This document shows positions 13,440-35,181 of a DNA stretch of 64,000 nt, one piece after another (within the stretch, counting starts at the first letter, position 1; the number at the start of each line of letters is the position of its first letter). The stretch comes from Amblyornis subalaris (lineage: Eukaryota > Chordata > Aves > Passeriformes > Ptilonorhynchidae): contig JACAXG010000025.1 of assembly GCA_018881555.1 (NCBI GenBank), positions 5,215,899-5,279,898 on the forward strand, given 5' to 3'. Made by a program: the position numbers and the translations under genes. The notes beneath the pieces were generated by a model. The model searched no databases and was not told the DNA's origin. It saw nothing but the letters and a program-made list of their open reading frames with translations.

Positions 13440-15818
13440 GGTTACAGAAAAGATGCATTTCGGGCAATTTGTAAAGGCACAAGACTGGGAGGTCAGTAAC
13501 AACACCACAAACCATCAATAACCATGTTTCTTGCACTTTTTTCTGGGTCAGAGGGAATTGCTGCCAAACACCAAGCACAGAGAATTCCTGGAGACATTGC
13601 TGATGGATATCATGTTAATGTCAGCATTAAATTCTCCAGACTCCACCTTAATATCACTTTACAGTTAACCAACTATAAAAGCACATTGTAAGGTCACGGA
13701 ATTCATACAAAATTCAGTTAGCTTAAGGCTAACTCCAGTATCTCAACGGTAAAGGGTAATTTGAAATCAAAGTATATCCATTTTATTCAGGCATAAATCC
13801 ATACAGAGTGCACTTAACAAAAACAGATATACTGACACTTTGAATTATCCTCCCAACAGAAGAATTGCCCTGGCAATATCAAGACAGACAGATTTCCTGA
13901 GAATATACTCAGGAGGCCATGTTTGCAACCAGCTCAGTAAGTGAAGCCAGAATTAGAAGCAAATTAGTAACATCCAAACAGNGTCTCAGAATCAGGCAGT
14001 CTTACAACAGAACAGTCCTAAATACAACAAAAGGACAGTGGTTGCCTCTCCAAAGTCTGTAATAACATAGCAATGAAAACTTCCGGAAAACCTTGCTTCC
14101 CTGCAGCAAGACTGAATTGCTTCCTTTGCTCCTACTTGAAAGTAGAAATTGGCTTTTTGTTTCCTCTTTTTTTTTTTTTTCTTAGAGCAAAGGTGATGGA
14201 AAAGGAAATAATCCATAGATACTTACTGTTTAACACCTACTTGGCTGGCAATAATTACTGTGCATAAAGGAGATTAAATATATCTTAATACTAGTATAGC
14301 AGGAAGCATTATAACAGGACAAGAAGAAACTCATTTTCTAACCCAAGCAAACAATGTAGGACCTCCCATTGGTACATGAAGAATTTTGCTCTGGCCTTGC
14401 TTGGAGGGTGTTAGGACTAGGAGCAAAAAGATGCTTTAGAATAAATTAGCACAATTATAAATCTGACAAGAAGATTAATATTCTAACTATGTTCACAATA
14501 ATTAACTCACCAAAACAGTTCTAGAGTCATTATCCAGCTAGGGTGGAATGGGAAAGTTTACAGCACCCCTGTAGATTTATAAGCCAATTAAGAGTGACCC
14601 TCCTCTGGATTTCATTAGAAAAGCCTCTGGTTCAGCAAAAGCTCACACATACAAGCAAGAAGTTTCCTGATGAACGGGGATGCAAGGAATCTTTATCACC
14701 TCTATTAAACAGTTTTCCTGTTCCCCTGAGAATTACATATTCCTAATGTATCCTCAGCCTCCTGTCAACTCTCCAGCCCTTGCAGAGCATCCCTGCACCT
14801 GCAAGAAGCACAACTGCCACCGGGGCACTTCTCCAGGGAGGAAACTCTGCTTTATTCCTTGCATGACCAAGGTGTCATGGTCCAACGCTAGAGAAGCACT
14901 TCCCATCTTGTGATCCAGCTTTGGGGTTAGGGCTCCCAGCCCCCCTCCCATCCGGAGCCATCTCCTGCCTTCCTGTGCAGTGGACAGAAGACGTGTCAGA
15001 ANCTTCACCAACCATCAGTCAGCTGTTAACAGCTGGCCAGTACTAACCAGCAAACTCCTCCCCAATATGTACTAGTATGTGCATGGGATTGCACAGAGTA
15101 TGAACTATCCCCTTGCTATCCATGCCATTTTCCCTCTTCATTGCCTTTCTGCACTGATTCATTGTTCTAATATAAAAGCCTCCTCTGCCACTGTCAGAGC
15201 AGTCTNCCTTTATCTCCAATTCCACAACTTCCCCTTCTCCTTTCAAAACTTTGTATAAAGAACATCTCTTTTCTCCTTTTGTTGCATACATCTATGCCTG
15301 TTTCATCCCCTTTCCTTTGTGCCTTCCTGCATAATTGCGTTTTTCAGCTTTGTAAAGTATTTTTCAATATAGATAGCATAAAAATTGCTATCTAAAATGA
15401 AATAGCATTGTATCACAGCCCACACTTTTTTCCCAGTAAAATACACAATTTGGACTGACTCAAGCTGTGATGTGTATGCAGGTAAAGCAAATTCTGAATT
15501 ATTCAACACTTAAAAACACTGAAAAATCATTTACTTGTTACAAGCAATAAGATTTATGTTTTATGTCTCCCAATCAATAGCTAGTGTGTCCACACACAGC
15601 TGATTTATCCATATTGAAAATATAATTATAAGTCTAGTTTGCTCTGAACCACGGAGTCCTTTTGTAACAAGATTATTTAAATACAAATGGGGTTGGAAAA
15701 TTGGTTTTAAATGGCTAATCTGTCTTGTCTTCAACTCCAGCTGCAGAATTTACTAACATCATAAACACAGGCTGAGTGAAAACTTAAGAGGTTTTCTGAT
15801 TCTCCCCGTGATCTGTCT

Positions 15819-16322
15819 ATGCAGTGCTCATTAACAGGGAAGTTGATGGGAGCTGTATGCAAGCAGAGAGAGGAGCATAATAAGCCTTGTAATCTCTATA
15901 AAGAGAAAGGGATTTTTACTGGTGATGTGTCATCCATGCTGGTGTGCAAACGTCTGTCTTATTGGCAGCCCAATAAAGAATTTACGCACCCAGGTCTCCG
16001 AGGCACTGCAGAACATCTCTGCCATATGGGTGGACAAATCCTATACCCACACGGCTGGAAACAACCCCCCAGAGGCACCACTTGCAACAGGGAGCCATCA
16101 GACATTTGTGACGACATGATTAAGAAAAATTTCATCTGGGCAGATTTACTTGGGATTGTCAAAGGCGCTACTGCCTTCCTGCTATTCCCACCAAATGCAG
16201 TCAATGGTCCACGACACGCAGTGGGGAAAGCACTGCAGTACTGCCAACCAGGAATACACCATGACTTTCTCTGTGGGTCACAAAAATGTGCTGGGAGAAA
16301 ATGCAGATCAAATCTGACTTAG
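15819..16322 (+). other. Unassigned 167-codon open frame
   Basis: This is the longest open frame in the window, ATG to TAG. The predicted product is Cys-rich with no signal peptide, transmembrane segment or family motif that I recognise; a moderately hydrophobic A-T-A-F-L-L-F-P-P stretch occurs near residue 130. The minus strand is also open for 81 codons here (15959-16204), consistent with locally lower stop density rather than coding. One open frame of this length is about what chance predicts in 64 kb of AT-rich DNA. It ends 116 bp before the LTR fragment at 16439, so retroviral internal remnant is one alternative, but no retroviral motif was seen. Treated as non-coding unless shown otherwise. 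Confidence 0.2.
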
Positions 16323-16438
16323 GTTGAGTAGAAATTAAGGACGGGTAACTTGCCACCTCATCCTGATACAGGAAACTATTACCTTAAATCCTGCTTTGAC
16401 AGACCACCCTGCCCACCCCCAAAAAAAGAATGGGACAG

Positions 16439-16600
16439 TGTGCTGGTTTTAGCTGTTAGTTTTCGTCATACCAGTGTAACCGGTATGGGGGTCTGTTTTG
16501 GGTTTGTGCTGGAAGCAGTCTTGATAATTCAGGGAGGTTTTCATTCCTGCTGAGCAAAACACATCACTGAACCAAAGCCAGGACAGATACACATTTCTAA
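16439..16600 (+). mobile_element. 5' fragment of the same LTR family
   Basis: It begins TGTGCTGGTTTTAGCTGTTAG and aligns by eye with the first ~130 bp of the LTR at 24387, including the GCTGGAAGCAGTCTTGATAATTCAGGGA segment and TGCTGAGCA. Similarity fades after about 16560-16600, so the rest is lost or too diverged. The purine-rich tract AAAAAAAGAATGGGACAG directly before the TG start resembles a retroviral polypurine tract; if so, this would be the 3' LTR of a decayed provirus whose internal region lay at lower coordinates. That reading is an inference. It has the same orientation as the copy at 24387, but exon 3 lies between them, so the two are separate insertions. Confidence 0.65.
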
Positions 16601-18054
16601 GCCTGGAACTACCAAACTTGTGACAGATTGGTACAGTGTACACTGCCACAGATTGTGACAGTGGAGGCTACCCCGGGGTGCTGCTTTCCCAGGGTCCACT
16701 CCACTGCCTTACCTTACGTCAAGGGCAAGGGCTCTTTCCTAGGGGTGTGCAATGCAGAACTTCCCCTACAGCTATTCAAAAGCCAGATGTTTAGGACAAG
16801 CGCCATGTTGTGCTTGTCCTCATTTCATCCAAGGGTCTGAAAAAAACCTTCANCATTCAGCTGGACAGCACACTTCTGTGTTTCTTCTTAGTTAGGGAAA
16901 AACCTAAGGAAAGGGTAATTGCCAATAAAAAACACTGGAAAATTTGAAATTATAATTCTATACATGCTTCTGAAAGCCTCTTTGGCTTTCCTCATTGTGC
17001 TCTGAATGGCTCTCTAGACCTAATTTAATTCAGTGAAGCAAATCCAAAAGTGCCAGGAAAAGAAAAATCAACTTTTTCATTAGCTAGACTAAAAATTGTA
17101 CAGAAGGAATTCTTGATCTTCATTAATTCCATGGGCAGACTTACAAGCTCCTAAGTGTTAATGAGACTTGCCAGTTTAGGTGGACTGAAGTATCTAATGA
17201 AATGTCAAATAAGNCCACTTTGGATTTTCATTATCAGATATTTCCACCAGCAAAGTTTGGTGGTGCATCCTAACAAACCCTTCGAGCCTTTTGGGAACAT
17301 GGAGTAAATTGTAAATTTTTCTTCTGGACTGGAATTACATCACTGGCTTGGTTGGTCACTGTGACTCCTAGAAACTAATGTNAGTGGAAAATTATCCAAA
17401 TCCTTTCTCAGAGTTACTTTTTCCACATCCAAATTCTATTTCATTTTTCCTCAATTAGATAGAAAATTATCCTCTGTAGCCTACGGTGGTTTCCATTAGA
17501 AACATGTACAAAAATTCTCTCTCCAGAAAACGAGCTTCCAGATCTGCTGAAGCTTTGCAACTTGTGTAAGGATCTACCCTGATTCAACTTCATACCTGAT
17601 CACTCTAGTAAAACCANAGAGTTCGGGTTGTTCATAAATCCTAATTCACTGTTAAATGCCTGCTAGGCTTGTTCTTATTCTCATGTGCAATATTAGGTGC
17701 CAGATAAGAAACTCACAAATTGGATCCTTAGGGCATGAAAACTTGCTGTGGTAAATTCTATGTGTTGTCTTTTCAAGTTTCCCTTAAAGAAGGAATGTTT
17801 ACAAAAGAAAATAAAAGTTCAAGTGTTTCCAAAAAGGAAAGGACTGAAAAGTTTGACATGTAATAAAAAATTAATTTGTCTTAATATAAAATTTTAACAA
17901 GCCACATAATATTTTCAGGCAAAGAAGCATTTAACTGACACCAAATCTGTAAAAATATCTCAGTATAGATTTCAGATTCCCAAGGGTGGAAGTCAAAGAG
18001 ACAGATTAAATGATCACTATATTCAGTCCAAAATGAAACTCCGCTGCTTTTAAA

Positions 18055-18071
18055 CATATATATATGTGTGT
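18055..18071. repeat. Short (AT)n/(GT)n microsatellite
   Basis: The tract ACATATATATATGTGTGT is a short alternating purine-pyrimidine run in intron 3. Confidence 0.75.
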
Positions 18072-19076
18072 AAAAAAATATAAGTATCTGGAGCAAAGAC
18101 AGCTTCACATAACATTTTAAGTGACAGGTGAAGCACTTGTCAACTTTATGACCGTCTTAGGGCCAGAGTTGCCTTTTTAAAGGAAGAAGGATTTCATTAG
18201 CTTTCTCTAAATCAAACCATGATAGAACAAAGACAGTGAGGATACAAGAGATTTGAAACCCACGGAAGTTCATCTCCCTGTGCATGCACCCCCACTGCCC
18301 ACAACACACTTGGGGAAAAATTAAGCATCCCTTCTCCCCTCTTCCTGCTGCACCCCAGCTCTCATCACTCACAGTCATCATGTTCTGGAAGCAAAATCTG
18401 CTTTTGTGACACAGCATTTAACCAAAGTGTTAGCCAAGGCAAAAATATAAGTCTACTTGGTTGCCCTTAACACACTTCCTTTTATCTTCATGAAGGAACT
18501 GTTANTTTTACCACCACATACCTTCATGCTATCAGAGCACTGATCCTCAGAACTACAAGACATAGCACAGAGAGAATGCTACTATTTCTTACCAATTCAC
18601 TAACAATTGATGTTTTCTGTACGAGAGGAAGACTTGTAAACTCTTCCATCCACCCCTACGGTGGCACTGCTGCTCCATGCACTCTTACCAACAGCACCTT
18701 GCACGGCCACACACTGAACTTGTGACACAGCAGTGGTCAAGTCTGCATCAAAGCATTAGGAAAAGCCTTGAGCACTTTTAGTGTATCTCCTAAATCATCT
18801 CACAACTCATGCTGCAGCTCCAGCCTTCTCCAGCTGAGGAGCAATTTACCACCCATCTTCCCCAGCATGAGCTCTGTTGTTCTGGCCAAACACGTGTAAG
18901 ACATAGAATTAATTTTCATCCTTCCTGGAGANAGCACGTAGGTGATTAGCCCCATTTACCCTGGTGTGCCTGAATCAAAGCCAACCAGGAACAGAAGCAC
19001 ACAGGTCATTTTAAGTGCCCTGATCATCCTCATAGTCTGAAAAACAATGTAGTCCTGAGGGCCTAAACTTGTATTA

Positions 19077-26648
<7,572 letters not shown>

Positions 26649-26759
26649 CATCTCGCCTGTTGAGTTTTGCAAAGCTGGGACTGTGAGTACTGAAGAGCTC
26701 AGAGGAACTGGTAAGGGCTGCTGAAGGTAAGGGAGATACCAGTGCATCATCACAATTAT
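26649..26759 (-). CDS. CNTNAP5-like: CNTNAP4/5-type exon 2: mature N-terminus and start of discoidin domain
   Basis: Read on the minus strand, this 111-nt segment follows a strong acceptor (a T-rich tract ending in TTTTTTTTTAG) and ends at a consensus donor (GATG|GTAAGG). In the right frame it encodes 36 full codons plus split codons at both ends. It begins N-C-D-D, the conserved mature N-terminus of Caspr proteins, whose Cys is expected to pair with the Cys closing the discoidin domain. It continues with an S-S-S-E-L stretch, then T-H-S-P, and ends L-N-R-R-D before a split Gly codon. Length 111 and phase 1/1 match the exon 2 I recall for CNTNAP2. The first split codon is xAT, so Tyr is possible, as in CNTNAP4 and CNTNAP5. 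Oddity: Ala follows C-D-D where the human paralogues I recall have Pro. The exon is in a different frame from the overlapping 68-codon minus-strand open frame at 26547-26753, so a simple ORF scan misses it. Confidence 0.93.
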
Positions 26760-27540
26760 CTAAAAAAAAAGCAAAAAACAAAACATACAGAGGTCATCAT
26801 ATGAGCAACACATATGTCCACTTGTGCTATCTCCAGGTGGTGTTTCTTCTACTTAGTAGACAGAGACAGAGCACATTTGTGCTTGAATTCACATGCAAGA
26901 CTGAAATTAACCCTCCAGAATGTCCCAGTCTGGTGGGACAGCAACCGGATGGGAGCTGCTCTTAAGACACTGAATATTTGAAAAGCTGGAAAATGTTTTC
27001 CTTTCAGTGAAAGAAATTTATAGTTTAACAAAGAGGGTAATGACTCTTGTTGCAAAAGGCACTGGAAGAGTGTAGTAATTCCCTGGCAGACTTTAGAGAA
27101 CATCCCAGGTGTGCGTTCAGTACAGTTTTTCCACAGAACAGGTATGGAATGCAGGANTTACAACTTCACTTTTCTATGTGGAAGTGACTCACAGGGATAT
27201 GCCACGTGGTCATTTGCAACACATAAAAGCGTGTCCTGTGCTTCACAAGAGTCTCATGCTGCATTAAGATCACAAAATCCAAACATTTCCTTCACTTCTT
27301 CCCCAAGCTCACATAGACATGCAGGGCCAAATTAGTTTTGTTCACTCACATGTGCAGCCTCTGTGCTTCTCCCCTCTTTCTTTCACATCTGCTTCTGAGG
27401 ACAGATGGGCTAGGCTAACACTCAACTTGAATTTTTGAGCCCATAATGTTTGAACAAGGATGGAATTAAATAAAGTAAATTTTCTCATTACAATGCTGTC
27501 ACATACACACTCAAGAACATAATGCAGGGTTTCAGTAGGG

Positions 27541-27561
27541 AATAATAATAATAATAATAAA
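27541..27561. repeat. (AAT)n microsatellite
   Basis: Seven uninterrupted AAT units in intron 1, 782 bp before exon 2 in transcript direction. Confidence 0.9.
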
Positions 27562-30500
27562 CCCCTCTTGTTTTTAATTGAATCTCCCATGGAGCAAACA
27601 TGGATCTAATTACTGGAAAAGTCCTGCAGGTCAGCAGGATCTCAGGCCACCACAGTGTTCTTGCACTCAGAGAGTAAATACGCAATTTGCAGGGGTTGGG
27701 GAGGGATAGGGGGGAAGGAAGAGAAATAATCCATAAATGATATTTCAGGGCTACAAAAGACAAAGAATAAAAGCAAAACTTGCTTTATAGTTTTGACAAT
27801 GAATTTAGATTATTGCAAAACCAGGTGATACCTTTTCCATAATGAGCCAGATTACATTAAAATATTTCTCATCTTTTTCTACAATGACTCTCTAAAACAA
27901 CTTCTGTAATCAAAATCCAGCTCTATATGAAAGAAAATCATTGTAAACAATATCATTCATATTAGTGNATTTAATGATGGAATTCAAAAAACAAACTTGT
28001 GTACAAAACTCTTTCCGTCTCTGATTTCCAAGAGCAAAAAGGCCTAACAAGATCTGCAAGTTAGACAAATTAGGGACAAGTCTGCCACTGATGTTGTGGC
28101 CATGAGGATAATTAGCCAACAAAACAAGCTGCCATGGTCTTGAGNAGATTCTCTATGACTCAGAACGTTTGAATCTCAAATTCTGACTGCAATGCAAAAG
28201 AGTGTGTGGAGTTCCAGCCTCCTGGTACATCAGGAGATCAGGCCACAAATTTTCTACTTGGACTTAAAAAAACCACAAACAAACCAACTGTAAATTGAGG
28301 GTCTTAAATTTNCTGTCACTTGTGACGTGAACAGAGATTCAAACAAAGATCTCAAATGATCATCAGGGCACTGAATTCACCCAAACTTCTGCATTCTATA
28401 AAAACCAGCAGAGGGGTTGGGAACATCTCCAAGGAAGGTTCAAGGTCTTAGCGGCAGATCTATGTGACTATTCAGCAACACTTAAAACATGAGGTTGAAA
28501 ATAACTGAATGCAGAGATTTCAATTTAAATAGTGTCTAGACTACTGGCTCTCTTCAGCTCCCTGTGGTTGCTCCNGCGCCACAAGAGAACTCAGCCCGTG
28601 ATCCACAGTCATCCATGACAAGAGTCACAGTGACAATCTCTGGGCTCTCACTGTTCCCCAAGGGTAGGACTGGATACCTATGGGACACCAAGTGTCTCAG
28701 CATCACAGCAAGAGTAAACCATTTCAGAGCAACACATTNAAGGTTTTCCCTGGGATCTCTGAAGGCTTCAGCCTGAGAATTGACAATTAGCTCTTGTAAC
28801 TATGGCAGGCTTTGTCTACATTTCCATATCTTTTGCTTCTGTCCCCATGCACATCTGTATCTCTGCTGCTACAGCTCATTTTCACAGTAAATTCCAGGAT
28901 TCTTATTTTGCTTTCTTCTACAAAAGAAAGGAAAAACCAAAGAAAGAAATTAAAAACAGCCAAACTACAGCTAAGAAATCTTCCCTGAATTAATATCTAA
29001 CTATAAAAACATGTAAGTTTAAGGCTTCAGGATTTAGAACAGCATTAAAAATTTGATGACAGTTCTGAGAGCACCAGGACTAATACAGGGCAACTTCCAC
29101 TAGATAAGAGAATAACAATTGATTGACTCAGAGTGCATGCAGGAATTTCCCCCAAGTGTTTATTTTTGACTGGATACCTGACAAGATGCAAGGTCACTCT
29201 TCCGCCCTTCCCTCAGTCAAAACTAACCTTGCAATACCACAGGTTGCACCAACAGTTCTACATGCACGGGCCTACAATGCAGGCCATGGCACAGCTTTTA
29301 CATGAAAAATGAAATTTCAGAGTACAGTAAAGTGCTTGAGATGCACCAGTCAACTTGTACATGCACAACAANCCAGATCATATGCAGAATAGCTCTGACA
29401 CAGCCCTTGTCAGACACCCTACATGTACAGATTTGAGATTGATATCTCTTTAACTTAGCTGAACCAGGGTACAGAGTTCAAAAAAGCAGGATGCGCACAC
29501 ACAGTGAGGGTCATCCCATTGGTCCTGCTTCCACGAGAAGGGAGTATTGAAAAGCAAACAAACAAACCACCAAACACACACCTCTCAAGATTAAAAACTC
29601 TCCAAAAAAGGATGTTTTTATCATATTTTCTTTTGTGATAGATGCAGACAAGAGATGAAAAATTTTGTGCTTATGCAAGATCAGAGAAGACCCACGGTAA
29701 AATCAAAAGCAAAGCCAGCGTATCCTGATTCCCACTTTATAATCCCAGCAAACACATTTCAAACAACTTCATAGCTCCCACATGATGTGACAGAAAAAAA
29801 ACATTATTTCAGGTGCTCCCACATTTACAGCTCCTTACCTATAGTCCCTGACCTATAGCTCCTTTTGCCTTGGAAGTTTCCCTGTCAGAACAGGAATTTT
29901 GCTTCTTTGAGTCAACTGCATTATGTGTGTATTAGAAACACTGGTCTAAACAATGAAAAATTCTACCCTACAGAACCACATAAAACATCTGGACACTCAC
30001 AAAAGAGCATTTACTACCCAGTTGTTCCGTTGTTTTCTTCTATGTTCTCCTTGACAAGATAATAAGCAACAAAATAATGAAAAAGAGGGTCTAATTGTAC
30101 CTATAAGCCATCTTCTTTATGCAAATCACACAATACAGATGTTGACTTGAATCTGAGAAAAAGGTGCTGACCTTGACTATGCCAACTTCTGAAAAACAGG
30201 CAATTACTGACAGCATTTACAGTGTCATGTGTATTACTAGACCTTTCATAAGCAATCTTGCTTCTCAAATTAAGAAAAACATTAACCTATATCAACCTGA
30301 TTTTTCTGATTTTTATTCACTAATGACGTTTAGAAAATAATGATAAAATTAACAAAAAACAAAGGAGAAATTCATCAAACTACTATGAAGTTGTTTTATT
30401 GATTGGTTTTGATTCTTTTCTTACAGCTTTAATAACCCTCCNTATAAAAACAAGGAAACATTTTCTGTCTCTTTCCCCATGTATTTTAATGTTTTTAAGA

Positions 30501-33500
30501 AATGTTTTGGACAAATCCACAAATATAAATGTTATCAGTTCANAAGCATTCAAGCAAGATTTAGACACTAACACTTAGGCTTCTTTGAAACATGCCAGAT
30601 ACTACCAGTTTTAGCTAATAGTACACAAAACAGAATTTCAGAAAAGGCCTTTTGCCCAAATATCTGATTAAGCTCTCTGTGTTGTGAAGGCCTTCCACAT
30701 CTGTGACATGTATGAAAAAAATAACTGGAAAAAATGTATCCGAGTCCTAGAGAGACAGGATTTCAAATGCTCCTGAAGAACAGCAGGCTTCTGAAATACA
30801 GCTAACATATTACACCAAGAGAGTTTGCATAGAAATCAGAGATTCAGACCAACTTAACTAGTTCTTCTAGTACATGTTTTCTATTGGTGTTGGTAGGCAT
30901 GGCATGATCCAGTTTATAACCTTCTTCAAGGCTGAGACAGCACACACCAGCAGCAATCGGTACAAATTTAAAGGATTCCTGATTAGCAGACACTGAAGAT
31001 ATTTAGAAAATCACAAACCCCAGAAACCTATCACGGTCACACTAATGTTTGTTACAGCATGTCCTTTGAAGAGGATCAATCCCTGGAACACAGGCAGGGT
31101 CACTACCAGACACAACCGAGATGTGTTAACAAACCTGTCCTGCTCCTATTTCCCTGCTTCACTTGAAGAGTCAGTGGGACAAAACACATTGNTTTCCACT
31201 TGTGAAGGCCTCCAGAAAGGTCACTACCACTTCTTGAACAAAAGCTTTGATGAAGAGGACACCATCAGCGAAAGATCTCCAATCCCTGGGCTCTGCAGAT
31301 TTCCCAGACATCAGTTTTCACCTGCTTTTAGTAGTGCTGTACCCTCACCAAGACAAATGTGCAGAAAATATTTGACTGTAAAGTCCACATTTTTTTTACG
31401 TGGTAGTACACTGTTAATCAAGATCTCCTATCATTATGATAAGTAATTACTTATACTGATACTTAATCTCATATCACCATCAATGGCAAGTATTTGACAA
31501 GACACAGTAAGACCTAGGTCTATGCTGCAGCTACTCTATTAATGACCCTAATCATCACAAAATAATTATAAATACCANGACAGCAGCATCTAGAGTAGGA
31601 ACATGGGACTGGTGTTGCCCAGCAATGCAACTGAAGGAAGAGAGTGGGACAGGATATAGCATGCAAACTATTAACAGAGCCAAGACTGCCTCCTCTGTGC
31701 AAAATATACAAATTGAAGAAGATGAAAAAGAACAGAACTATAACCCAGAGGCTGGTGTGGTTAGGTCCCACAAGGGAGTCAAAAAGACAAATTCAGAAGA
31801 GGATAATTGTCACACCTCCTGCACCATCCCGTGGAAATATAAAGTTTTCTAAGGGAAGGTAACTCCCTCCTGTAGNTGCTCTTCTCCAAGTACACCTTGG
31901 AGAGGAGAGGTGCCTGGCACGTCACCAAAGAGCTCCTGCAATAGGCTTTGCTCATATATCTCTGCTGAACCAGATACAAGAGGTGCAGTGAGGGCAGGAG
32001 TGCCTGTGACCAGCTGTGCAAACCCCTGCCTGAACCACGACCCCTGAACTTCACAGGGAGTTTAACAAGGGCTTCACAGAATCACACAGACCTTTCGCCC
32101 ACTGGTAGCTATTTATACAGATGTATCCATTCTGTAGTAAATGTGAAGGAGATTTCAGGGTAAACCACAGGCCTTGTAGCTTACTGTTAGAGGTCTCACT
32201 TGGAAATTAAAGGTATTTTATTTCAGTGAGACTTTTGTTGCCAAGATATAATTTTATTCATTATTAAAATACCAGCAGAGTTACAGATGGTACTGAAGTT
32301 AAATTGTGTGCATCATTTTGATTGCAACTGTAAATTGTCTCCATACTGGGATTTGAAGTTGAAAAGATTCACTGGTATTTATAGGCTAGATAAAATTCCT
32401 CTTAGCATTACCCACTTAATGGCATACTTTGTTTTAAAGATGTAAACCATGCATTTTGTAGCATGCCTCTAACAGTCCTCAGGAGTGACCACTGATGCCT
32501 TTCACTTTATCCCTTTTTCTCCTGCCTTCTGTAGCTACAATTCTCCTTTGAAAAGGCAAGAAATACGTATTTGGACTTTTTGTGGAAATTAACCTTCACC
32601 ATTATAGCCCAATGAGATTTACCTGTATGAGAGAAGGAGAAGCTTCTGTGAGAGTTAAGAAAAATACACACACAAAAGACATAGAAAGTGCAGTACCATG
32701 GAGTACGGCTACAGATTTGGAAGAGATTGAGAGATTATTTCCATATCAACAGTCCCTACAAAAAGCATCTCCCTGGGACTACCACCTACAACTAGGTTCT
32801 TCTATCATTTTTACTACCATGAATATCTTAATACCNTAGTAAATGATTATTGAAAACATGAAGAGAAAAAATAAAATTAAAAAGAAAAAATAAACAATCC
32901 CCCTAGTTTTCCGTAAAAAGAAATCCCTTCCTTTTTTCCCTTTTTTTCCTAGACTGGCTACACGTACATGCACAGCTGTGAACTCCATCTGTTAGCTGAA
33001 ACGCATGGCATATTTTTCAAGATATAAGACACTACAGAAAGTACTTAACAACACAACGTTCCTTTTCCTTTTCTCGCTATACTGCAAATAAACGTCAATA
33101 GTTAAGCTAATCATGAGCTCTTCCTAAGCAACTGTAAATTACATAAGTGTTCTTTCATATGCCTGTAAAGACGTAAAAGTATTAGTCAGTGCATTTATAG
33201 AGTATCTTTTATGATACAGTGTGCATGTATAACCTTGCCTCACAAAAAGTGGTCAAGTCTGATTTTGAATGACTCAAGGGGCTCTCATAAAACTGATTCA
33301 ATACTGGGTCTTATTTTTTTANAGAAACAAGCATGTCTGCCATGTAACTCCTGCTCACAATAATGATGTAGAAGATGAATTTGAGAAACAGAGCAAAACA
33401 CATGACACTTGGGCTCAAAATGTGAATTTCAAATAACCATCAATGCAGTTCCAGTAAACTAATATGCAGAAGCAATTCTTGTTTTGAGAGGGTGAAAGAA

Positions 33501-35181
33501 CATCAGAGTAAGCCAATTAGCAACAAAAATTATTTCAAGAAGAATGATCTGAAGTTTAAGGAAGAAATGTTCTCAGATGGCAGCTCTGTCATCGTCCATG
33601 TCATTCAGGTGAGTCAACGTCTGCAGCTACAAAATGAAAGTACCCTTCACTTTATCTTATACTATAGGCTTCTCATTAGATCAGAGGCTCTCTGTCAGAC
33701 AGGAATGAGCTGTTGTCAACAAACAGCAAATCCATCACAGAAATCCANTGAATAAGAGGATAGCCTGATATCTCAACAATTATTGAAATCACTCTATATG
33801 GAAAACAAGAAAGAACCACAAAAAAAAGATGTGCTGACTCAGCCTTTTAACATTTATATTGCAATGAACAACCTGCAAAAGCATATGATTGTCCAAAGCT
33901 GTGATTTACTCTCAGCAGGTGTAACAGCAGTTGCCAGACGTTCTTACTACTTTCTTCCCAGAATATAATGCTTCTTGTGCTTATTTGCCTCTCCCTTTCA
34001 CATTTTTGAGATCCTGTTAATGTAAGAGTGCTTTGATCTTTGACCTGAGAGCAGAAAGCTGCAAAGCTGACACAACAGATGGAACAAGTTTTATACCTGA
34101 AGTCTGCCCTTTCGACATTTAACACACTTTAGGGAAGAGACAGTATAAATCCCTTCACAGCATGNCAGGGAAATGTATCCTGAGATTATCTTTCTGTACA
34201 GGAAAACACAGGCAAGTGATTTTGTCAGCACAGGGCAGTTTTTGCTATGTTATGAAAAAAACAATCTAAGAGCATGGAGGCCCTTTTCTCTGGCCACACA
34301 GCATCACATCCCAAGCACCCTTATCATCTTGGCCTAGGTGAGACTTGTTACTCACGCATTTCAAACACAGTTTTAAAGTTTATATATTCCAAAGATCAAA
34401 ACTGCCTTTTAACATTTCAGAAGTTTTAGCAGCACTTACAAAAAGAGAAACTTGATGCCTTTCGAAAGTATCAGACTCTGCTACAAGCATGCTCTGTTCA
34501 CCAGAGGCCATCACTGAAGGAGTTCAGGGCTCCATCGATTAAGCCATGGATTCCAAAAAACAGAACAGCATTTGCCTTAAGATACCGTAATACAATTAAA
34601 ACAACACTGAATTTGCAGGANAAAATGCTAATGTATCTGCATCCATCAGCGAGGCTGCCAGGATCATTATTAGAAGAAAAACACAAGAATGATCAGAGCC
34701 AGCTGGACTGAGTTCTATAGGCATTCACCAACAGAAAATTAAAATGCAGAGGNGGTACGGCAGATTTTCTGCTGATGTTACTAAGCGTTAAAGTTGTTCA
34801 GGAATTCATAGGTGAAGCAGTTTTTCTAAGTTGTCTAAATACAATTTTTTAAATGGAACGTTAATACCTGTTTCACTAAGTTTTATAGAAAAAAAAGCCA
34901 AACAAACAAGCAGGAGAGAAATAACGAAAAGCTTTCTGCACAGAAGCAGCAACACATAGGTTATCATGCTGACTGGAACACGAAAACCACTTTGGAAAAC
35001 ACAAGTGCTTTATTTGCAGGTGGGAGGAAATGGCCATTTCCAATAACTAACACCACTAGTTAAAAAATAATCAATTTACTAGTCCAAAAACAATAGTTTC
35101 AATAATCTAAGTAGAGCCATTACATCTTCTATCACTTAATATTCAGCCAAATGAGACAGAAACATAGTTCTGACTACTTAG

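Noticed and set aside
31879..31907. Hairpin CTCTTCTCCAAG / CTTGGAGAGGAG as a microRNA or terminator
   Set aside because: The stem is only about 12 bp with a mismatch and a 5-base loop, too short for a pre-miRNA, and terminators of this kind are not relevant in an intron.
32060..32090. CACAGAATCACACAGACC as another CR1 end
   Set aside because: Only a short motif resembles a CR1 tail; no adjoining block supports it.
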